Positions 53,412 to 60,731 of a stretch of DNA of 60,731 nucleotides are shown one piece after another; the first letter of the stretch is position 1; the number at the start of each line of letters is the position of its first letter. The notes below the pieces were generated by a model. The model ran no database searches and was not told the DNA's origin. It worked only from the letters and a program-made list of their open reading frames with translations. The stretch spans positions 1 through 60,731 of the forward strand of contig CAJKCQ010000004.1 in the NCBI GenBank assembly GCA_905198475.1, read 5' to 3'. Made by a program: the position numbers and the translations under genes. The DNA is from an uncultured Sutterella sp. Lineage in GTDB: Bacteria; Pseudomonadota; Gammaproteobacteria; Burkholderiales; Burkholderiaceae_F.

Positions 53412-53831
53412 TCAGAGCTTGCTGCGAAGCTTCTTGATGGCGGCGAGCTCCGCAGCCAGGGCTGCGATCTCCGCTTCGATGCGGGCGATCTCGATGCTGC
53501 CGGTCGCAGAGGAACGGGCGGCTTCGGCCGCAGCCAGGGCTTCCTTGGCGCGGGCCTCGTCGAGGTCCTTGCTGCGCACGGCCGTATCGGCCAGAACAGT
53601 CACCAGATCAGGCTGGACCTCCAGGACGCCCCCCGCGACGAAGATCTGCTCAACCTCGGATTCGCCAGACTTGTGGATGCGCACAAACCCGGGACGGACG
53701 AGCGTGATGAGCGGGAGATGGCCCGGCATGATGCCAAGTTCGCCAGACGTTCCGGGCAGCGACACGAGTTCGGCCTCGCCGGAGAAGATGTGTTCTTCGG
53801 CGCTGACGACGTCGACTTTAATGGTAGCCAT
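53412..53831 (-). CDS. atpC: ATP synthase epsilon subunit
   Basis: 139 aa, standard length. N-terminal beta-sandwich (KVDVVSAEEHIFSGEAELVS, GTSGELGIMPGHLPLITLV) and C-terminal helical pair (DLDEARAKEALAAAEAARSS) that can inhibit ATP hydrolysis. Last gene of atpIBEFHAGDC. GGAG lies 10 nt before the ATG. Confidence 0.97.
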   Translation of the reverse strand: MATIKVDVVSAEEHIFSGEAELVSLPGTSGELGIMPGHLPLITLVRPGFVRIHKSGESEVEQIFVAGGVLEVQPDLVTVLADTAVRSKDLDEARAKEALAAAEAARSSATGSIEIARIEAEIAALAAELAAIKKLRSKL

Positions 53832-53895
53832 ATAAGGTTGCTCCGTTTGTCGGGCGCTTGCCGCGGCCGGCGGTCACGCCGGCCGCCGCCAAGCA

Positions 53896-55305
53896 TTACT
53901 TGAGGATCTTAGCCTTCTCGAAGGCTTCGTCGATCGTGCCGACCATGTAGAACGCCTGTTCGGGCAGTTCGTCGCATTCGCCGTCAACAATCATCTTGAA
54001 GCCGCGGATCGTTTCCTTGAGGGGAACGTACTTGCCCGGAGCGCCGGTGAACACCTCGGCGACGTGGAACGGCTGCGAGAGGAAGTTCTGGATCTTGCGG
54101 GCGCGCTGCACGACGAGCTTGTCTTCCGGAGCGAGCTCATCCATGCCGAGAATGGCGATGATGTCGCGGAGCTCCTTGTAGCGCTGCAGGGTTTCCTGAA
54201 CGCGGCGGGCGGTCGTGTAGTGCTCGACGCCGATGATGTTCGGGTCGACCTGACGCGAGGTCGAGTCGAGCGGGTCGACGGCCGGGTAGATGCCCAGGGC
54301 GGCGATGTCGCGCGACAGAACGACGGTGGCGTCGAGGTGGCCGAAGGTCGTGGCCGGGGACGGGTCGGTCAAGTCGTCAGCAGGGACGTACACGGCCTGG
54401 ATCGAGGTGATCGAGCCGGTCTTCGTGGAAGCAATACGTTCCTGCAGCTTGCCCATTTCCTCGGCGAGGGTCGGCTGGTAGCCCACGGCGGACGGCATGC
54501 GGCCGAGCAGAGCGGACACTTCCGTACCGGCGAGGGTGTAGCGGTAGATGTTGTCGATGAAGAGCAGGATGTCGCGGCCTTCGTCACGGAAGGCTTCGGC
54601 CATCGTCAGGCCCGTCAGAGCAACGCGGAGACGGTTTCCCGGGGGCTCGTTCATCTGGCCGAACACCATGGCGACCTTGTCGAGAACCTTCGACTCGCCC
54701 ATTTCATGGTAGAAGTCGTTGCCCTCGCGGGTGCGCTCGCCGACGCCGGCGAACACGGAGTAGCCGCCGTACTGCTTGGCGATGTTGTTGATGAGCTCCA
54801 TCATGTTGACGGTCTTGCCCACGCCGGCGCCGCCGAACAGACCGACCTTGCCGCCCTTGGCGAACGGGCAGATCAGGTCGATCACCTTGATGCCGGTTTC
54901 GAGCAGGTCGACGGACGGGGAGAGTTCGTCGAACTTCGGAGCTTCATTGTGAATCGGACGGATTTCTTCGGATTCGATCGGACCGCAGTCGTCGATCGGG
55001 CGGCCGAGAACGTCCATGATGCGGCCGAGGGTCTTCGGGCCGACCGGAACGGAGATTTCGCGGCCGGTCGATTCGACGGTCATGCCGCGGCGCAGGCCTT
55101 CCGACGTGCCCATCGCGATGGTGCGGACGACGCCGTCGCCGAGCTGCTGCTCGACTTCGAACACCAGGCCGCTTTGGGCGAGGGCGTTGGCGTTGGCGTC
55201 GTCGTTCTTCAGGACGAGCGCTTCGTAAATCTTAGGCATCGCGTCGCGCGGGAATTCAATATCCACGACCGCGCCGATCACCTGAACGATCTGTCCGATA
55301 CTCAT
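53896..55305 (-). CDS. atpD: ATP synthase beta subunit
   Basis: 469 aa catalytic subunit of F1. Walker A GLFGGAGVGKTVNMMELINN, catalytic glutamate region GVGERTREGNDFYHEM, Walker B DILLFIDNIYRYTLAGTEVS, and the signature PAVDPLDSTSR. It hydrolyses or makes ATP at the alpha-beta interface. Confidence 0.98.
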   Translation of the reverse strand: MSIGQIVQVIGAVVDIEFPRDAMPKIYEALVLKNDDANANALAQSGLVFEVEQQLGDGVVRTIAMGTSEGLRRGMTVESTGREISVPVGPKTLGRIMDVLGRPIDDCGPIESEEIRPIHNEAPKFDELSPSVDLLETGIKVIDLICPFAKGGKVGLFGGAGVGKTVNMMELINNIAKQYGGYSVFAGVGERTREGNDFYHEMGESKVLDKVAMVFGQMNEPPGNRLRVALTGLTMAEAFRDEGRDILLFIDNIYRYTLAGTEVSALLGRMPSAVGYQPTLAEEMGKLQERIASTKTGSITSIQAVYVPADDLTDPSPATTFGHLDATVVLSRDIAALGIYPAVDPLDSTSRQVDPNIIGVEHYTTARRVQETLQRYKELRDIIAILGMDELAPEDKLVVQRARKIQNFLSQPFHVAEVFTGAPGKYVPLKETIRGFKMIVDGECDELPEQAFYMVGTIDEAFEKAKILK

Positions 55306-55339
55306 GGGATTTCCTCAGTTATCGATTTTTTAAATTCGA

Positions 55340-56224
55340 TTAAGAAGACACGGCGGCGGCACCACCGACGATTTCGGTGATTTCCTTCGTAATGCCGGCC
55401 TGGCGAGTCTTGTTGTAGACGAGCTGCAGATCGTCGATGAGCTTCTTCGCATTGTCCGAAGCGGCCTTCATGGCGACCATACGGGCGCTCTGTTCGGAGG
55501 CCATGTTTTCTGCAACTGCCTGGTAAATCAAAGCCTCGACGTAGCGGCGAAGCAGTTCGTCGAGAACGGTTTTGGCGTCAGGCTCGTAGATGTAGTCCCA
55601 CGAGTATTTGCGCTGAGGCTCGTCAGCCGAAAGATGCTCGTCCGTGAGAGGCAGAATCTGCTCGATGACAGGGATCTGCTTCATCGCGTTCACGAAGCGG
55701 CTGTAGCAGAGGTAGACCTTGTCGACCTTGCCTTCCTTGAACGCCTCGATCTGCACGCTGATGGCGCCGATCAGGCGGTCAAGCGACGGACGGTCGCCAA
55801 GCTGGACAGCCTGGCTAAGAACAGGAACACCCATGCGCTGAAGGAAGCCGAGGCCCTTGTTGCCAAGAGCGGCCGCTTCAACCTCGACGCCCTCGTCAGA
55901 CCACGCCTTCATGCGCTGCAGAAGCAGACGCTGAATGTTCGTGTTGAGAGCGCCGGCCAAGCCCTTGTCGGTGGACACCAGGATGATGCCCACCTTCTTG
56001 GCACCTTCGTGCTGAGTGAGGAACGGATGACGGTAGTCCGTCACGTTCGCGCGGGCAAGATGCGAGCAGATCACTCGAATCTTGTCGCCGTACGGGCGGG
56101 CAGCGTGCATCCGGTCCTGCGCCTTGCGCATCTTCGAGGCCGCAACCATCTCCATCGCTTTGGTGATCTTGCGCGTGTTCTGCACGCTCTTGATCTTGCC
56201 GCGAATTTCCTTTGTACTGGGCAT
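55340..56224 (-). CDS. atpG: ATP synthase gamma subunit
   Basis: 294 aa central stalk subunit. The N-terminal helix reads MPSTKEIRGKIKSVQNTRKI and the C-terminal helix EQSARMVAMKAASDNAKKLI, followed by YNKTRQAGITKEITEIVGGA, all canonical. The coiled coil rotates within the alpha3-beta3 ring. Confidence 0.98.
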   Translation of the reverse strand: MPSTKEIRGKIKSVQNTRKITKAMEMVAASKMRKAQDRMHAARPYGDKIRVICSHLARANVTDYRHPFLTQHEGAKKVGIILVSTDKGLAGALNTNIQRLLLQRMKAWSDEGVEVEAAALGNKGLGFLQRMGVPVLSQAVQLGDRPSLDRLIGAISVQIEAFKEGKVDKVYLCYSRFVNAMKQIPVIEQILPLTDEHLSADEPQRKYSWDYIYEPDAKTVLDELLRRYVEALIYQAVAENMASEQSARMVAMKAASDNAKKLIDDLQLVYNKTRQAGITKEITEIVGGAAAVSS

Positions 56225-56247
56225 GGAATTGGGTCCTCGATTGGTCG

Positions 56248-57789
<1,542 letters not shown>

Positions 57790-57805
57790 CTTACAGCTCC
57801 GAATT

Positions 57806-58357
57806 TTATGCGGTGAGCGCCGTCTTCATTTGGCTAAGACGCGCGCGGATCGAGGCGTCGAGCAGCTTGTCGCCGACATGCACGCGCACGCCGCCGATCA
57901 ATTCCTTCTCGACCGAGACGACCGGGTGAAGCTTCACTCCCGGGAACTTCTTCGCTAGCGCTTCCAGCAGCTCCTTCAGCTCATCATCGGTGAGCGGGAA
58001 GGCGGTCTCGATGTAGGCGTCGGCGACGCCTTCGGACTTGTTCTTCAGGATGCGGAATTGCCGCGCGATCTCAGGCAGCGCATCAATGCGGCCGTTCTGA
58101 ATCACGACGCGAAGCAGATTCTTGACTTCTTCCGGCTGATCAGCGCCGAGCATGCCGCCGAGCACGCCGAAGAGCTGGTCATCCGAGAGGCCGGGATCAC
58201 CCGCGAGCTGACCGACCTGCGGGTCGCGCGACATCTGCGCGAGCTGCGCAACGGCGTCGAGAACCCGGGTCATTTCTTGTGCGCTGGCTTTACGCTCCTG
58301 AAGAGCCTCCATGAGGCCTTCGGCGTAAGGGCGCGCTATCGTCGAAAGTTCCGCCAT
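57806..58357 (-). CDS. atpH: ATP synthase delta subunit
   Basis: 183 aa. OSCP/delta fold: MAELSTIARPYAEGLMEALQ at the N-terminus and VHVGDKLLDASIRARLSQMK at the C-terminus, the latter being the PROSITE-type delta signature region. It links F1 to the b-subunit stalk. It begins 2 nt after atpF. Confidence 0.96.
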   Translation of the reverse strand: MAELSTIARPYAEGLMEALQERKASAQEMTRVLDAVAQLAQMSRDPQVGQLAGDPGLSDDQLFGVLGGMLGADQPEEVKNLLRVVIQNGRIDALPEIARQFRILKNKSEGVADAYIETAFPLTDDELKELLEALAKKFPGVKLHPVVSVEKELIGGVRVHVGDKLLDASIRARLSQMKTALTA

Positions 58358-58359
58358 AG

Positions 58360-58830
58360 TTAGAGCTTCGCCTTCAATTGATCAAGCAGTTGAGCATGAA
58401 CGTTCTTGTCGACTTCGCGGGCAAGAATCTGTTCAGCACCCTGGACGGCAAGCGCAGCCACCTGATCGCGGAGCTGATCGCGAGCACGCTGAACCTGCAC
58501 GGCAGCTTCAGCCTTGGCGGATTCGATGATGCGATCGGCTTCAACCGTCGCCTGGGCCTTGGCATCCTCGACGATCGCCAGAGCGCGCTTCTCACCGTCA
58601 GCGACGATGGTGGAGGCGCGGGCACGGGCGGCCGCTTCGATGGCCTTGCCCTGCTCGGTCGCAACGGCAAGGGCCTTCTCGCCCTTGTTCGCCGCGGCCA
58701 GGCCGTCAGCAATCTTCTTCTGCCGCTCTTCAATCGCGTGAATCAGCGGTGGCCAGATGTACTTCATGGTGACCCAGGCACCAAGGAAGAACACGACCAT
58801 CTGTACAAACAGAGAGGCATTAATGTTCAT
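58360..58830 (-). CDS. atpF: ATP synthase b subunit
   Basis: 156 aa (E. coli 156). One N-terminal membrane helix (LFVQMVVFFLGAWVTMKYIW) followed by a long amphipathic, alanine-rich coiled coil forming the peripheral stalk. Its stop is 2 nt before atpH. Confidence 0.97.
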   Translation of the reverse strand: MNINASLFVQMVVFFLGAWVTMKYIWPPLIHAIEERQKKIADGLAAANKGEKALAVATEQGKAIEAAARARASTIVADGEKRALAIVEDAKAQATVEADRIIESAKAEAAVQVQRARDQLRDQVAALAVQGAEQILAREVDKNVHAQLLDQLKAKL

Positions 58831-58927
58831 TGTTGAACCCCGTTAAGTCAGCAGCGCCGCGCCTATCTACGGGCGGCGCCACGGACAGCGTCATTGAAAA
58901 GAAAGACGTTGGTCGTACGGCTGGGAA

Positions 58928-59170
58928 TTAGCCGACGAAGGGGTTGGCGAAGGCGAACATCATGGCGATACCGACGCCGATCAGGAAGGCCGCGTCGATC
59001 AGGCCGGCGAGGAGGAACATCTTCGTCTGGAGGGGCTCCATGAGCTCGGGCTGGCGAGCGGAGGCCTCAAGGTACTTGGCGCCCATGAGAGCGATGCCAA
59101 GGCAGGCGCCGAGAGCGCCGAGACCGATGATGATACCGCAGGCGATAGCAACTAAAGCGACGTTGGTCAT
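58928..59170 (-). CDS. atpE: ATP synthase c subunit
   Basis: 80 aa, two helices joined by the polar loop ARQPE. The ion-binding carboxylate is the aspartate in LLAGLIDAAFLIGVG, in a context without the Q/E-S ligand set of sodium-dependent rings, so proton coupling is expected. 97 bp of non-coding sequence to atpF is the largest gap within the operon and may contain expression-setting signals for the high c-subunit copy number. Confidence 0.97.
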   Translation of the reverse strand: MTNVALVAIACGIIIGLGALGACLGIALMGAKYLEASARQPELMEPLQTKMFLLAGLIDAAFLIGVGIAMMFAFANPFVG

Positions 59171-59236
59171 TTTTGAAAGACTCCTAGATGTTTAGAAGGG
59201 AGTTGACAAAGTTGATGAGAAAAAACGAATTGTCTG

Positions 59237-60067
59237 TTAGTGGCTGCTGTGAGCTTGCCCGATATAGACCAGCGTCAGCATCATGAAAATAAACGCCTGC
59301 AACAGAACAATCAGCACATGGAAGAGCCACCAGACCAGGCCGGCGATGACTTGTCCAAGTCCGGCAGCAGCAGCACCGGGGAGGCTGAACTCAAGCATGT
59401 AGCCGCCCAGGAGCGCAATGAGGAAGAACACGAGTTCGCCGGCGTACATGTTGCCGAAGAGTCGCATGCCGAGCGAAACGAACTTCGCAGCGTATTCAAT
59501 GAGGTTCATCAGGAAGTTCACCGGCCAGAGCAGCGGGAACTTGCCGAAGGGAGCCGTGAAGAGCTCGACGATGAAGCCCGAGAAGCTCTTCACCTTGATG
59601 CCGTAGTAGAAGAGCAGCAGCAGGACGCCGAGGGAGAGGCCGAGCGTGCCGTTCAGGTCGGCGGTCGGCAGCGGGCGCAGGTGGCTCAGGCCGAGGAAGC
59701 CGGCGATCCACGGGAAGAGGTCGACCGGGATGAGGTCGATCATGTTCATCATCGCGACCCAGCAGAAGACCGTGAGCGCGAGCGGGGCGATGTAGGTGCG
59801 GTCGCCGTGAACGATGTTCTTCGCCTGATTGTCGACCATCTCGACGAGCATCTCGACGGCGCACTGCATCTTGCCCGGAACGCCGGACGTGGCCTTCTTG
59901 GCGCCGAGGCGCAGCAGGAAGAACACGATCGCCAGAGCGACGAGCGAGAAGAAGATCGTGTCGTAGTTGATGACCGAGAAGTCGACGATCACGTTCTGGT
60001 GCATCGACTGCAGATGCGCCATGTGATGCTGAATATATTCAGTAGCGCTAGGGCTCTCGATTGCCAT
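59237..60067 (-). CDS. atpB: ATP synthase a subunit
   Basis: 276 aa. Five to six membrane helices; the essential arginine is in YAAKFVSLGMRLFGNMYAGE and the last helix reads LLQAFIFMMLTLVYIGQAHS. It forms the two proton half-channels next to the c ring. 12 bp after atpI. Confidence 0.97.
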   Translation of the reverse strand: MAIESPSATEYIQHHMAHLQSMHQNVIVDFSVINYDTIFFSLVALAIVFFLLRLGAKKATSGVPGKMQCAVEMLVEMVDNQAKNIVHGDRTYIAPLALTVFCWVAMMNMIDLIPVDLFPWIAGFLGLSHLRPLPTADLNGTLGLSLGVLLLLFYYGIKVKSFSGFIVELFTAPFGKFPLLWPVNFLMNLIEYAAKFVSLGMRLFGNMYAGELVFFLIALLGGYMLEFSLPGAAAAGLGQVIAGLVWWLFHVLIVLLQAFIFMMLTLVYIGQAHSSH

Positions 60068-60079
60068 GAGGACCTATCC

Positions 60080-60445
60080 TTAGTTTTTCTTGAACAGCAG
60101 CACGAAGTAGCTGTTCACCACCGCCATCAGCGAAAAAAGAAAAGCGGGCCAGTTGAGCTCCGCGTAGAGCCGGGCAGCGGTGAGCAGCAGCAATACGACG
60201 AGCAGAACTTTTACAAATTCACCGAGCAGCATCGCCATGACGCCCGCTCCCACGCTGAATCTCAGCCGGCGCCCCACAATCAGAAAGACCATGAGAAGCG
60301 TGGACATCAACGCGTAGGAGAGTCCTCCGAGAAGAGCGGACAAGCCTGCATCAAACCCGAAGAACACCGCGCCCGCAAGGGATGCGAGCAGCGCAATGAC
60401 GTACTGCGCGAGAACGACGCGCATCATATCAGAAGAGCCGAACAT
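60080..60445 (-). CDS. atpI: ATP synthase subunit I (AtpI)
   Basis: 121 aa, four hydrophobic helices, with GAVFFGFDAGLSALLGGLSY and LNWPAFLFSLMAVVNSYFVL matching the AtpI family. AtpI aids c-ring assembly but is not essential. First gene of the operon. Start is uncertain: ATG at 60445 (MFGSSDMM) or GTG at 60451; neither has a strong ribosome-binding site. Confidence 0.88.
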   Translation of the reverse strand: MFGSSDMMRVVLAQYVIALLASLAGAVFFGFDAGLSALLGGLSYALMSTLLMVFLIVGRRLRFSVGAGVMAMLLGEFVKVLLVVLLLLTAARLYAELNWPAFLFSLMAVVNSYFVLLFKKN

Positions 60446-60451
60446 TCCCAC

Positions 60452-60684
60452 GCGATTGCAGCCTGAATTTGAGTCGAGCGAAGTTTACTTCTTGAAGCAT
60501 CTCGCAACAATCTACGAAAGCACTACTGCTTGTATCTATTACGGGATATGTACATCTTAAGGGCACTGCCATAAATCTAAGTCTTCGATTTAATTGTAAA
60601 TTCTGCCCCTATAGACGCAAAAATGGGCGTTTTGTGATATGGTTGAATCTACTCAAAAAACAACACACACAAAACCCCCATTTT
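60452..60684. other. AT-rich divergent intergenic region
   Basis: This stretch is clearly richer in A and T than the rest of the window. It contains an imperfect inverted repeat, CGCAAAA-atgggcg-TTTTGTG (about 60618-60638), and several TATA-like sequences on both strands, so it likely carries the atp promoter and that of a divergent gene. I could not assign either precisely. Confidence 0.4.
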
Positions 60685-60731
60685 ATGAAATCATACATTA
60701 CCTCCCCGGATGCTGTCAACCCGGCTCTTTT
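60685..60731 (+). CDS. Possible 5' end of a divergent gene, cut by the window
   Basis: ATG at 60685 opens MKSYITSPDAVNPALF and is still open at the window edge. No Shine-Dalgarno is seen. I do not recognise the sequence. In many beta-proteobacteria parB lies upstream of atpI on the same strand; a plus-strand gene here would be a different arrangement. Confidence 0.3.
   Translation, partial: MKSYITSPDAVNPAL

Overview
This window looks like a chromosomal segment of a GC-rich betaproteobacterium (Burkholderiales; Sutterellaceae is my best guess). The grounds are gene order: tRNA-Tyr/Gly/Thr next to tuf, argS-SPOR-dsbA, a DUF971-ubiE-Tim44 cluster, and priA-hemE close to an atpIBEFHAGDC operon. 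The placement is inferred from layout and protein likeness, without a database search. The respiratory genes (periplasmic nitrate reductase, cytochrome bd oxidase, F1Fo ATPase) fit an organism living at low oxygen. I saw no insertion sequence, prophage, CRISPR array or rRNA.

Layout. 0-0.5 kb: 5' end of tuf and three tRNAs, minus strand. 0.6-9.5 kb: housekeeping genes (cls, small membrane protein, folE2, argS, SPOR protein, dsbA, an SDR, recQ). 9.6-12.5 kb: divergent transporter genes sstT and an MFS permease around a 406-bp structured gap. 12.6-20.4 kb: napDAGHB with no napC or napF in the cluster, facing a NarX/NarL-type two-component system. 20.5-22.7 kb: a DUF3455 lipoprotein, a DUF1801 protein and an alpha/beta hydrolase. 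22.7-27.9 kb: an atypical PAS-AAA+-Fis regulator divergent from cydP-cydA-cydB-cydX-ybgE-truncated haemoglobin. 28-34 kb: yaeQ, small membrane proteins, an OmpR-type two-component system and a DegP-type protease.

34-40.7 kb: an RND efflux operon (fusion protein, pump, outer-membrane channel) with its TetR regulator as last gene and a tandem palindrome over the presumed promoter. 40.9-46.6 kb: marC, glmS, glmU and a sodium:solute symporter. 46.8-49.3 kb: Tim44-domain protein, ubiE, DUF971 and tRNA-Arg. 49.3-53.2 kb: priA, hemE and a universal stress protein. 53.4-60.5 kb: the complete ATP synthase operon. The last 280 bases are AT-rich and may hold the start of a divergent gene.

The parts most worth a second look are the cyd-linked regulator that lacks the GAFTGA loop, the TGAAC-N4-GTTCA operator pair of the efflux operon, and the long structured leader in front of sstT.
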